A stretch of 64,000 bases of DNA from CBDFGK01 sp965247075 (GTDB lineage Bacteria > Pseudomonadota > Gammaproteobacteria > Pseudomonadales > Halieaceae), in contig CBDFGK010000003.1 of assembly GCA_965247075.1 (NCBI GenBank), forward strand, positions 868,001 to 932,000. Reading direction: 5' to 3'. The notes beneath the pieces are model-generated. The model made no database searches. It was not told the DNA's origin and saw only the letters and a program-made list of their open reading frames with translations. A program made the translations under genes and the position numbers. Of the stretch, positions 18,660 to 26,706 are shown in pieces; within the stretch, counting starts at the first letter, position 1, and each line of letters starts with the position of its first letter.

Positions 18660-19526
18660 TTAGGCGTTGTCGGCGTGGGCATATTCATCACGCTCGAACA
18701 AATCCAGGTTGTCATCAATGCTGACCGCCAGGGGTCGGCGCAGGGCGACCGTATCCGGGTCGGTGGGGATCATGAATTCCCACAGGGTTTTCGGCAGCGC
18801 ACTGCCCTGGGTTCTGCGACGCAGAGAGTCCCACTCACTGGCAGGCCCCGCCTCCATAATCGCCGTCAGTTCCGTGTCGCTCATATTTAGTGCGGCAGTC
18901 AACTTGCCCAGGCTTTCTTCGATAAAGCCAATGCGCCCATCCCATACTGACTGGGAACGCACGCTTTCCTGCGCCAGAATATCGGTAACCGAACGCTCCT
19001 TACTATCAAACCAAGCGAGCACCTGCGGTGCCCGGCGCACAATCGCCTCGCGCATATCGGCGCGCTCGGCATCCGTGGCAGCTTTGAGCCATCCCTCAAT
19101 GCCCAGCCGATGAAAGTAAAGCTCCTTACCGAAGTGCTGAACCATGCCCGCCAGGTCGGCAATGCCGCTTTCCTTGAAAGTGTGCAGCAGGCGCCACACG
19201 GCAATCTCTGCCAGAAAAGTGGAAACCAGGAAATCACCCCAGTTTTGCGGGGGTACCGACAGCATTTCCATGTCGTGAATCTGGTCGCGATCACGACCAA
19301 ACTCCAACTGGTGCTCCGGCAGCTCCAGCTCTTCCTCGAGGAATCTGTATATCGCCCGGGTGTGACCAAGACTGTCCTGGGCCATACCAGCAAAGGCGGT
19401 GCAGTCAGTCAGGCAGCGGCCATTGAGTATCACCTTGATGTACCAATGACCCAACACCCAATCCGTGTCGGCAATGCAGAGCAATTCTGCGGTCAGTTCC
19501 TGTTTGGCTTGTTCGCTAATATTCAT
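18660..19526 (-). CDS. PaaC-like oxygenase subunit
   Basis: A 288-residue ferritin-like protein of the phenylacetate catabolic protein family. It has a DTDWVLGHWYIK first helix, DSLGHTRAIYRF, then ISLxFLAEIAVWRLL-type helices. PaaC of E. coli (about 250 residues) is a structural partner of PaaA without a functional di-iron centre; this copy is somewhat longer. It lies between the Zn-ribbon and thiolase genes with gaps of 24 and 15 bp. The expected role is the scaffold of a multicomponent oxygenase acting on an acyl-CoA. Confidence 0.8.
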   Translation of the reverse strand: MNISEQAKQELTAELLCIADTDWVLGHWYIKVILNGRCLTDCTAFAGMAQDSLGHTRAIYRFLEEELELPEHQLEFGRDRDQIHDMEMLSVPPQNWGDFLVSTFLAEIAVWRLLHTFKESGIADLAGMVQHFGKELYFHRLGIEGWLKAATDAERADMREAIVRRAPQVLAWFDSKERSVTDILAQESVRSQSVWDGRIGFIEESLGKLTAALNMSDTELTAIMEAGPASEWDSLRRRTQGSALPKTLWEFMIPTDPDTVALRRPLAVSIDDNLDLFERDEYAHADNA

Positions 19527-19550
19527 TTTTTGTCACCTTGATACTGTTCA

Positions 19551-19763
19551 TTATTCGGGCAAGCGGCCCTGCCATTTCATCCAGCCGAACCCGGTCTCGC
19601 AGTCATCGCAGCGCATGGTGATCTCCGAGACGGTGCCACCGAAGGGGCTGGATACGCGGGTGTTGGTAGAGCCGCACCAGGGGCAGGCCACCTGCTGGTT
19701 GAAAAGCTCGCCAAATACCTCCGTCTGGCCAGTTGCCGGCTTTTTAGGCTGATCGACTGGCAT
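19551..19763 (-). CDS. PaaD C-terminal-like zinc ribbon protein
   Basis: A 70-residue protein dominated by CPWC-x17-CDDC (about residues 28-50) followed by an aromatic tail FGWMKWQG. This matches the C-terminal zinc ribbon of PaaD, which in E. coli is fused to an N-terminal DUF59/MIP18 domain. Here the DUF59 part is encoded separately two genes upstream. The ATG at 19763 just follows the PaaB-like stop; a GTG at 19775 is an alternative that would overlap that gene. Confidence 0.75.
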   Translation of the reverse strand: MPVDQPKKPATGQTEVFGELFNQQVACPWCGSTNTRVSSPFGGTVSEITMRCDDCETGFGWMKWQGRLPE

Positions 19764-19764
19764 C

Positions 19765-20016
19765 TCAGGCCGCACCCAGTATTGGGTTGGGGCTGATAAT
19801 GCCGACGATGTTCTCGCGGGCTACCATGCACATCTCCACCCAGGGCTTTTCGGAATACATCAGCCGCGCCTGCGCCAGGGCGATTTCCTCGTTGGGAGCA
19901 CTCAGGCAACCGATGTGCGCCAGTGCACCGTCCATGTGCTCGCGGGCGAAGACTTCGTAGTAGTCATACTCCATCGTCGACAGGGGTTTCTTTTCTCGCG
20001 CAATACCCATAATCAA
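19765..20016 (-). CDS. PaaB-like oxygenase subunit
   Basis: An 83-residue protein matching PaaB: YDYYEVFAREH at the N-terminus, HIGCLSAPNEEIALAQARLMYSEKP in the middle, and a VARENI strand near the end. PaaB bridges PaaAC units in the phenylacetyl-CoA epoxidase and is diagnostic for that enzyme class. It begins 6 bp after the DUF59 gene. The length is slightly under the usual 95, lacking part of the C-terminal tail. Confidence 0.8.
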   Translation of the reverse strand: MIMGIAREKKPLSTMEYDYYEVFAREHMDGALAHIGCLSAPNEEIALAQARLMYSEKPWVEMCMVARENIVGIISPNPILGAA

Positions 20017-20022
20017 AATCTC

Positions 20023-20337
20023 TTAAATAATGTAACCGTGTTCGCGGGCAATCAGCCGCGCATCGGGGGCAATGTCGTCGCGGTTCCACTGGTGATTCCA
20101 TTCCACCTTGACCTTGACTCGCTCCACGCCATCCAACGCGCCCACTGTTCTCTTGATATCACTCTGAATCAGGTCCCAGGCGGGACAACCCACGCAGGGA
20201 AATACCAGGCCTACTTCGACCACGCCGGCTTCGATATCAACCCGGCGCACCATACCCATGTCGGGCAGGCTGACATTCATATGGGGGTCCATCACCGTGC
20301 CCAGTGCGTCCTGCACTGACTGTCGATTAACTACCAC
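20023..20337 (-). CDS. PaaD N-terminal-like DUF59/MIP18 protein
   Basis: A 104-residue MIP18-family protein with DPHMNVSLPDMGMVRRVDI at the start, the conserved Cys pair context FPCVGCPAWDLI, and a C-terminal helix. This is the N-terminal half of PaaD, a maturation factor for the oxygenase metal centre, without its zinc ribbon. A GTG at 20337 is chosen because GGGGAG lies about 7 nt upstream; a GTG at 20352 would add five residues. The gene overlaps the end of the PaaA-like gene by 7 nt. Confidence 0.8.
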   Translation of the reverse strand: MVVNRQSVQDALGTVMDPHMNVSLPDMGMVRRVDIEAGVVEVGLVFPCVGCPAWDLIQSDIKRTVGALDGVERVKVKVEWNHQWNRDDIAPDARLIAREHGYII

Positions 20338-21272
20338 AACAGATCTCCCCACTCTTCGCGCTGCAAACGCTCATAGCAGGCCGGCCGCATGGGGCCGCCT
20401 TTCTTCAGGTTATCAATGGCACGATCCCAGGTTGTTTCTTCCCATTCCCAGTCGTGCTTGTCAGCATCGAATGTCATCGGATAAGGCAGACCGTCAATGC
20501 GGTATTCATCAGTTTCTTCATCGTGCTGTGCCGGAACATCCAGGCCCACGCGGTTGGCAAAATCGGTGGCTGATTTCAGCCACTTGGCGCGCATGGTGTC
20601 GTTGCTCCAGGCACGCACCTGGTAGGTCAGCTGGTCGGGATGCCCTTTAAGGTGGTCTGGACGGCCATACCAGTGGTAGCCCCAGGGGAATATCCAGGTG
20701 ACCGCATCCTGTACCAGTTTTTTGGTTTCTGCGGTCTGGTTGAAGTAGTACTCGGTCCACATGGCGCCGTGGCGAAAGTGGAAGGCCTCTTCGTAATTGA
20801 CCTTTTTCAAAGTACGGCGATAGGGTGCAAAACTGCAGTTCAACTCCAGATCCCAGGTGGTAAAACGACCGGCGCGATCAAGAAAGGCCTGTGCCACTAC
20901 AAACTCGGCATAGTTGCGCACCGGAAACTCCATGATCGGCAGGGACCAGTAGCTACTGGGGTCGGCCTCGAAGGCAACCTTTTGCATGTCCACACCGAAA
21001 CGCTCATACAGCATGCCCTGCTGGTGAGCATGCCCCACTTCATCCTGGATAGTGCCGCAGATGGCCACCTTGGCACCGATATCGGGCGCCACCTTGTAGC
21101 TGGTATAGGCCCAGGTTAAAACGGTCACCTCACTTTGCGCGGCTATATGCAGGGTACGCTCCAGGATGGCGCGGTAGCGCGGAGTGAGCTCCTCCATATT
21201 TTCTATTAACTCGCCTGCCTGGATGCGGGCCAACAGGGCGTCTTCTGCCTGTTCTTCGGTCGCTGACATCAT
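20331..21272 (-). CDS. PaaA-like di-iron oxygenase catalytic subunit
   Basis: A 313-residue ferritin-like protein homologous in layout to PaaA, the catalytic subunit of phenylacetyl-CoA 1,2-epoxidase. Candidate iron ligands include the Glu and His of DEVGHAHQQG (about residue 77) and of YEEAFHFRHG (about residue 161), plus a Glu in the first helix. PaaA proteins normally keep the pattern DEAGHG and EESFHQRQG, so the second-shell residues differ and the substrate may too. It is the first gene of the operon, with a palindromic site 60 to 80 bp upstream. No reductase (PaaE) gene is in the window. Confidence 0.8.
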   Translation of the reverse strand: MMSATEEQAEDALLARIQAGELIENMEELTPRYRAILERTLHIAAQSEVTVLTWAYTSYKVAPDIGAKVAICGTIQDEVGHAHQQGMLYERFGVDMQKVAFEADPSSYWSLPIMEFPVRNYAEFVVAQAFLDRAGRFTTWDLELNCSFAPYRRTLKKVNYEEAFHFRHGAMWTEYYFNQTAETKKLVQDAVTWIFPWGYHWYGRPDHLKGHPDQLTYQVRAWSNDTMRAKWLKSATDFANRVGLDVPAQHDEETDEYRIDGLPYPMTFDADKHDWEWEETTWDRAIDNLKKGGPMRPACYERLQREEWGDLLW

Positions 21273-21329
21273 GCGCTCCTACCGGGTTGATCCTGTGCTG
21301 GTTGACTAGTTGCAGGATGGTAATCCTTT

Positions 21330-21353
21330 AACATACCTACTGTACAGTATGTT
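21330..21353. promoter_or_regulatory. palindromic operator upstream of the oxygenase operon
   Basis: AACATAC (21330-21336) and GTATGTT (21347-21353) form an inverted repeat, and within them TACTGTACAGTA (21338-21349) is a perfect 12-bp palindrome. This is the style of TetR-family operators. It lies 58 bp upstream of the PaaA-like start codon and is a plausible site for the TetR protein at 6762-7379. AT-rich sequence follows up to the IS4 insertion at 21396. Confidence 0.5.
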
Positions 21354-21395
21354 TATTAAATATTTTATATCAATGTGTTATGAGAAACCCTATTT

Positions 21396-22720
21396 CACTA
21401 CTGTCCGGTTAATTATTGAATAAATTCAGTTGGTTAGAATTCATGTCACCCTCCTGAATATGCTTGGTATCGAATAAGTCCTTGTTTAAAGTGATTTTCT
21501 CGAAAAGGGTGACTGAGAATACCTGTAACAAAGTGTAGAGCGAGGCATCCAGATTGAGGCGCTTCTTGATGATGGCCACCAGCACGTACACCGACACGGC
21601 AGTCCAGATTTGCACTTTGACGGCGTTCTCTGACGTGCCGTAAAACTTCTTGATACGGAGATGTTGCTTGATCCATTTGAAAAACAACTCGACTTGCCAC
21701 CGGGCTTTGTATAGTTCGCAGATGGTCGTCGGTGGAGGACCAAACAGGTTGGTCAGAAAGATGAGCGTTTTCCCTGTCTCTGGATCTTTGAAGCGAATGC
21801 GGCGCAGATGATGGGGGTATCTCTTCTGACTGTAAAACCCCGACAGGGCCACCGTCTGATCGCAGATAATACCTTGCGCCCGGTCGCTCGGCGCCGAATA
21901 TATCCTTCGCAAGTCGGAATTCGCTTTGGCGCGGGTGACAAAAAACGCGCTGGAGTCGTGCAGTGTGAAGAGCCGCTCGAAATCGAGATAGGCGCGGTCC
22001 ATTATATAGATTGCCGCGGGTTCCGGAATCATCAGATCGAGCACGTTGACATCGTGCACCTTGCCATCGGAAACATGTATAAAACTCGGGATATTGCCAC
22101 GCAGGTCCAACAGCGTATGCATCTTCACCGCCGCCTTGGTGCGGCGAAATGGCGCCCATGGAAACAGCGACAGACAGAGATCTATTGTGGTGGAGTCCAG
22201 CGCATAAACCGTGTTCGTCAGGTCCAACCCAAGATCCTCTTCGGCATAGAGTTTTCGAGCTTGCGTGATCAGCCGTTGTGCAAACTCGGCGTAGATTCGC
22301 CAGTCTCTTCGTTCGTTGGCATCGGCCAGGGTAGAGCGCTTGATCGGCGAACCAATGCCCATGTGGTACAGCTTGGCCGATTGCGCCGAGAGACACGCTT
22401 CGATATCGCGCAGGCTCTCCCTGTAGGTCAACTGCGCAAACGCCGGAGCGCGAAAATGTTCGGCGCAAGGAAGTGTGCGAATACGATGATCTCCATCGTA
22501 TCGGGCCACCAGCCGGTGAAAAGTTTTCCACGGAAGAAAGTCCATGATCTGTGCAAACAGCGTCTTTCCGGTATACATCGAATCGTCTCGGCAACAAGGG
22601 TCTACCAAGAGGATACTGTGCCGGGTTTGCATTCAAGTCGGGGACACCCTAATTTTGCTGTAACTCATTGTGGCCATTGAGAAAATCCCGCTTTGTCGAA
22701 GTTTTAACCGGACAGTAGTG
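21396..22720 (-). mobile_element. intact IS4-family element, copy 1
   Basis: A 1325-bp element with 17-bp perfect terminal inverted repeats (CACTACTGTCCGGTTAA). It is flanked by a 9-bp target duplication, ACCCTATTT, at 21387-21395 and 22721-22729. It holds one transposase gene. The target lies at the stop codon of the acyl-CoA ligase: the duplication covers the first two bases of that TAA triplet in plus orientation, and the stop is re-created intact. A second copy, broken by nested elements, is at 47566-53785 in the same orientation. Confidence 0.95.
21409..22578 (-). CDS. IS4-family DDE transposase
   Basis: A 389-residue transposase. The DDE motifs are DSTTID, DRAYLDF and the IS4-type Y-x2-R-x3-E-x6-K signature in YKARWQVELFFKWIK. 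The start at MYTGKTLF (22578) fits the element better than the longer frame from 22632, which only adds residues read from the terminal region. The C-terminus NQLNLFNN ends 13 bp inside the left repeat. The gene is intact, so the element may still be active. Confidence 0.92.
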   Translation of the reverse strand: MYTGKTLFAQIMDFLPWKTFHRLVARYDGDHRIRTLPCAEHFRAPAFAQLTYRESLRDIEACLSAQSAKLYHMGIGSPIKRSTLADANERRDWRIYAEFAQRLITQARKLYAEEDLGLDLTNTVYALDSTTIDLCLSLFPWAPFRRTKAAVKMHTLLDLRGNIPSFIHVSDGKVHDVNVLDLMIPEPAAIYIMDRAYLDFERLFTLHDSSAFFVTRAKANSDLRRIYSAPSDRAQGIICDQTVALSGFYSQKRYPHHLRRIRFKDPETGKTLIFLTNLFGPPPTTICELYKARWQVELFFKWIKQHLRIKKFYGTSENAVKVQIWTAVSVYVLVAIIKKRLNLDASLYTLLQVFSVTLFEKITLNKDLFDTKHIQEGDMNSNQLNLFNN

Positions 22721-22727
22721 ACCCTAT

Positions 22728-24281
22728 TTAATTAACCATACGCTTTGAATCACCCCAGTAGCGCTGGCGTATGGCCTTCTTGTCCACCTTGCCCAATGGC
22801 GTTCTGGGAATTTGCTCAACAAAATCTATGACTTTCGGCGCATGTATCGATCCCTTGCGCTCCTTCACCAGGGTTTTGAGCAGATCGCCCTCGACAGTCT
22901 GTCCCGAGCGCAACTCCACCACCGCGGTCACCACCTCACCCCACTTGTCATCGGGCACACCTACGACCGCGCATGCCGCCACCGCCGGGTGTGTAGTGAG
23001 TACGTCTTCCACCTCACGTGGATAGACATTGAAGCCACCGGTAATAATCATGTCCTTGGCCCGATCCACCAGGAAATAGAATCCGTCCTCGTTGCGATAG
23101 GCCAGGTCACCTGTGTGCAGCCAGCCGCCGCGAAAAACATCGGAGGTCTCCTGCTCTCTGTGCCAGTAGCCACTCATTACCGGCAAACCACGTATACACA
23201 CCTCGCCGATTTCACCTTCGGCTACTTCTTCACACTGCTGGTCCAGCAAGGCCATGCGAATACCGGCGGGTGGCTTACCGCAGGACGCCAACATCCCGGC
23301 AACATGATCTTCCTTGCGCAACGCCGTCAGGTGAATGCACTCCGTTTGCCCATAGGCCTGGAAGAAAACCGGACCAAATAAATCCAGGCCTTCCTGCAGC
23401 CGGGTCGGCGACATGGGCGCCGATGCGTAAATAATCGTTTCAATGGCCGAGATATCGGCTGTGCGAGTGCGCGGGTGATCCATCAGCATGTACAGCATGG
23501 TCGGTACGCAGAACAGGGTGTTCACCCGTTCCTTCTCCACCAGATCCAGGACCGTATCCGGATCAAAACCAGGGCTTAAGTAAACCGTCCCCCCCTTGAG
23601 GAAAGTGGGGATCAACAGGAAGCCGGCGGCATGACTGATAGGCGAGGACGCCAGGTAGCGGATTTCTTCGGGCCACTGCCATTCAGCTGTGGAGATCAAA
23701 CTCTTGGCTGCCATCGCACCGTGGCTGAGGAGCACGCCCTTGGGCTTGCCCGTGGTGCCGCCGGTGTAGGTCAGCCATGCTATATCGTCGACGCTCGGCA
23801 GCGGCGTCATCGGGCTGACATCCATGTTTTCTGCAGCGGCCAGCAGGTTTGCACCGAAGGAGGCAGCGCCCAGTGAAAATATTGCGCCAATACCACTCTC
23901 GCTGACCAGTTCCTCACCGCGATCCTCAAAATGGGGGACGTCGATAACCAGTGCGTTGCAGTCCGCATCTTCCAGGATAAACAACTGGTCATCCAGCGAA
24001 CCCACGGGGTGCAAGGGGGTATATCGAACACCCAACAAGAGTGCGGCGGCCATGGTGACAAAGGTGTCCACGCGGTTGGCGGACAGTTGTGCAATGCCCT
24101 GACCCTGTGACAATCCTGCGCCGCGTAGTGCACGCGCAAACTGGTAAATACGCTGTTCGAGCTCGCGGTAGGACAGCGTCAGCGAGTGGTCGATAATTGC
24201 AGTTCGCAGCGGCCAACGCTGCAAGCCCAATATAATCAGGTCGATAAACGTACTGCCCTGGCTGGGGCGAGCCTGTGACAT
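22728..24281 (-). CDS. acyl-CoA ligase, AMP-forming
   Basis: A 517-residue ANL-superfamily enzyme that activates a carboxylic acid to its CoA thioester through an acyl-adenylate. The P-loop is YTGGTTGKPKGV (about 172-183). The adenylate motifs are QAYGQTE (about 312) and GWLHTGDLAY (about 395), and the C-terminal catalytic Lys is in PRTPLGKVDK. It probably makes the first committed intermediate of the catabolic block, as FadD3-like or IpfF ligases do. Before the IS4 insertion it ended about 115 bp upstream of the operator of the oxygenase operon, so it may once have been co-transcribed with it. Confidence 0.9.
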   Translation of the reverse strand: MSQARPSQGSTFIDLIILGLQRWPLRTAIIDHSLTLSYRELEQRIYQFARALRGAGLSQGQGIAQLSANRVDTFVTMAAALLLGVRYTPLHPVGSLDDQLFILEDADCNALVIDVPHFEDRGEELVSESGIGAIFSLGAASFGANLLAAAENMDVSPMTPLPSVDDIAWLTYTGGTTGKPKGVLLSHGAMAAKSLISTAEWQWPEEIRYLASSPISHAAGFLLIPTFLKGGTVYLSPGFDPDTVLDLVEKERVNTLFCVPTMLYMLMDHPRTRTADISAIETIIYASAPMSPTRLQEGLDLFGPVFFQAYGQTECIHLTALRKEDHVAGMLASCGKPPAGIRMALLDQQCEEVAEGEIGEVCIRGLPVMSGYWHREQETSDVFRGGWLHTGDLAYRNEDGFYFLVDRAKDMIITGGFNVYPREVEDVLTTHPAVAACAVVGVPDDKWGEVVTAVVELRSGQTVEGDLLKTLVKERKGSIHAPKVIDFVEQIPRTPLGKVDKKAIRQRYWGDSKRMVN

Positions 24282-24346
24282 GTGCCACCTCTGTTATTCA
24301 AGATGGCATCACTGTAATCCTCTGCGCCTAAGGCCTCACTATCAAA

Positions 24347-25357
24347 TCAGGCAAGAAGGGAGTCGCGATACTCCATGGGCGACTTACCGGTCCACTTTTT
24401 AAAGGCCCGGGAGAAGTTGGCGGTGTCAGAAAAAGCGGTCAGGTAGGAGATTTCATAAATAGGCAGGTTCTGGCCAATATAGCCCTCCGCCAGGTCGCGC
24501 CGGGTCTCATCCAGCACTTCCCGAAAGGTGGTACCTGAAGATTCCAGCTTGTTGTAAAGGGTCCTGGTACTCATAAAAAGCGCCCTGGCCACCTGCTCCT
24601 TGCCGGAAACACCGATGGGCAACAACTTGATCAGCTCTTTGCGCACGCGGCCCGGGAAGTCGGCCCGATCCATCTTGTCGAGATATGCCAGGGTCAGGGA
24701 ATCGTACAACTCGCGCAGTTCCGGGTTGGCGGTGGGCAGCTTGATATCGAGATCGGCCGGGGCCATATGAATCTCGGTAAACTCAGCATCGAACTCCACC
24801 GGGCATTGAAAATAGTCTGTGTATTCTTCCTCATAGCCCTCCGGCAGTGGTCGCGCCAGTTGTACCAGTTTGGGATTGAGCTCAGCTTCCACCGCCGAGC
24901 GCATGGAAAACAGGCTCAGGGAAACCGCCCCATCGACACGCAGCGGGCTAAATTCGATGTGTGATCCCGGTGTGTAGCGCAACCGGTACCGGCTCTCGTC
25001 TTCATCGGCCTCCAGCGCATCGTTACTGGTAATCACCCGGTAGTACTTCACATACCGTTCCAGGTATTCGCGCAGGGTGTCACAGGAGAACATGGCTATG
25101 CCCAGCGACAGGAACGAGGTCGGGTGGGCGAATCGAGATAGTTTTAGACCAAAGGTGGGATCTCCAGAGGCGGCTTCAGCCAGACCCAGTAAGCGCAGGA
25201 ACTGGGATGAGGGAATGCGCAGGTTAGGATCGCGCGGGGCTGACATCTCCAGACCCGCCTCAGCAAAGACAGGCTCCGGGTCTACCCCTGCGCCTTCCAG
25301 GGTCTGTGCCACCAATACTGCCATGGACACTATCGTCGACGTCTCGCTCTTTATCAT
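24347..25357 (-). CDS. AraC family regulator
   Basis: A 336-residue OruR/ArgR-like AraC regulator. An N-terminal sensor domain (DPTFGLKLSRFAHPTSF region) is followed by tandem helix-turn-helix motifs, ending IYEISYLTAFSDTANFSRAFKKWTGKSPMEYR. The ATG at 25357 (MIKSETSTIV) is preferred; the frame extends upstream with weaker starts. It lies 65 bp upstream of the acyl-CoA ligase on the same strand and is the most likely local activator of ligase and oxygenase genes. Confidence 0.88.
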   Translation of the reverse strand: MIKSETSTIVSMAVLVAQTLEGAGVDPEPVFAEAGLEMSAPRDPNLRIPSSQFLRLLGLAEAASGDPTFGLKLSRFAHPTSFLSLGIAMFSCDTLREYLERYVKYYRVITSNDALEADEDESRYRLRYTPGSHIEFSPLRVDGAVSLSLFSMRSAVEAELNPKLVQLARPLPEGYEEEYTDYFQCPVEFDAEFTEIHMAPADLDIKLPTANPELRELYDSLTLAYLDKMDRADFPGRVRKELIKLLPIGVSGKEQVARALFMSTRTLYNKLESSGTTFREVLDETRRDLAEGYIGQNLPIYEISYLTAFSDTANFSRAFKKWTGKSPMEYRDSLLA

Positions 25358-25435
25358 GATTATGGTTTTACCCGCGGACAGATATCCACATTCGACCATA
25401 AGCAGACGGGGCCATACAAGTCCCGCTAACGTACA

Positions 25436-26542
25436 CTATTGCCGGCGAGCGGAGGTCACCAACCAAACGCCGCGGGTCAGCAGGGGAACGGCGAACACCA
25501 GGATAAAGCTAACCGCCAGTATGCTGTAGCCGGTGATGATGAGCGCAATGATGCCCATACTGCCCAGCAGCATGCTGGCGACTACCATACCTACGGCCAC
25601 GCCCCCATGCCCCAGACGTGAGAGAGGCTTGCCGCGGCGCTGCTGCATCCAGGCATCCAGTCGTTCGAGAAAGCCCTGCAGCATCCCCACCCCGGTCTGG
25701 GCGATAAGCACAAACAGAACCAATAGATAGAAATTGAAAAACAGGGCTGTGGTGTGCTGCTCCATCAACCAGTAGGTGGGTAGTCTTTCCTCAGTAATGG
25801 CCGGGTAGGCACTCATAAACGCAAAGTGAAACACCAGTCCCGGTAATACGGCTACCGAGCCAGCGAAAAAACCCGCTATAACGGTATCCTTACGCGTTCG
25901 CAAACCGGCAGCACAATACAATAGCAGGGGGATAAATCCGCCATTTACCAGCGCGTACTGAGCACCACTGGCCCAGCTAGAGGCATCCAGCGTGTCATTG
26001 GCAAAGCGCTGCAGAATCTGTTCCGAGGTATCACCCAGTAGCTGATAAACCAGGCCTGCCAACACCAGGAACAGGGCGCTTACAGAGAGAATCATGGATT
26101 TTTCCACTAACTTGCGACCCTGGTAGTTAAGCAGAAATACGATGGCCAACAGGACCAGGCTGCCGATCCACTGTGAAACGCCCAGGCGGCTCTCAAGCAT
26201 GGTTCCCGCTGCGGTGACACAAACTGCCAGGGTGATCACCATACCGACCATGATCACCAGTTCGTACAGGAACCAGCCACGACCGAGCAGGCGTTCACAG
26301 AAGCTGCGATATTCATAAGTCCGAAACCGGCGTGCAATTTCAAAGGTCAGGCTCAGCAAAACCCCATAGGTCAACACCACCGCGCCCAGCGCTACTAGGC
26401 CGCCGAGAGGGCCGTGCCGGCTGATAAATTCCATAACTTCCCGACCGGTGCCATAGGAACCACCAAATACCACCGACAGGAATACCGCCGAGGGAATTAG
26501 CATTACGCGAAAGAGCCAAGTATCGAGCATAGCGTTAGTCAC
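25436..26542 (-). CDS. YkvI-like membrane permease
   Basis: A 368-residue integral membrane protein with about ten hydrophobic helices and an N-terminus with GGSYGTGREVMEFI, a broken-helix substrate site as seen in APC-superfamily carriers of the YkvI type. The conserved VNGGFIPLLLYCAAGL helix lies near residue 200. The substrate of the family is not established. It is divergent from the alpha-hydroxy-acid oxidase gene (164-bp gap), so it may import that enzyme's substrate. Confidence 0.75.
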   Translation of the reverse strand: MTNAMLDTWLFRVMLIPSAVFLSVVFGGSYGTGREVMEFISRHGPLGGLVALGAVVLTYGVLLSLTFEIARRFRTYEYRSFCERLLGRGWFLYELVIMVGMVITLAVCVTAAGTMLESRLGVSQWIGSLVLLAIVFLLNYQGRKLVEKSMILSVSALFLVLAGLVYQLLGDTSEQILQRFANDTLDASSWASGAQYALVNGGFIPLLLYCAAGLRTRKDTVIAGFFAGSVAVLPGLVFHFAFMSAYPAITEERLPTYWLMEQHTTALFFNFYLLVLFVLIAQTGVGMLQGFLERLDAWMQQRRGKPLSRLGHGGVAVGMVVASMLLGSMGIIALIITGYSILAVSFILVFAVPLLTRGVWLVTSARRQ

Positions 26543-26706
26543 AAATGGGTTGAGCGCATACTAGCCCGCCTGGTCGCCGCGCTACTTATCATTGACGGAA
26601 TATCAACAGTCACTGCAACAGACAGGCGAAGTACACGAATTAACAATGCGCGATAGCGTACTCTGACCAATAATACACATCTACAAACCGATAATAGATA
26701 AAGCCC

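Noticed and set aside
16096..21272. Ordinary phenylacetate (paa) operon
   Set aside because: PaaE, PaaG, PaaZ, PaaJ, PaaF, PaaH and PaaK are all absent, PaaD is split, and the other genes are of the steroid side-chain type.
21446..22636. 396-residue open frame overlapping the IS4 transposase, and its twin at 51171-52337
   Set aside because: Both lie on the same strand in a shifted frame of the transposase; the composition is Ser/Arg-rich without any domain, and the true frame carries the DDE motifs.
21808..22680. 290-residue plus-strand frame within IS4 (also at 51509-52381)
   Set aside because: It is antisense to the transposase gene; it is conserved only because the element is duplicated.
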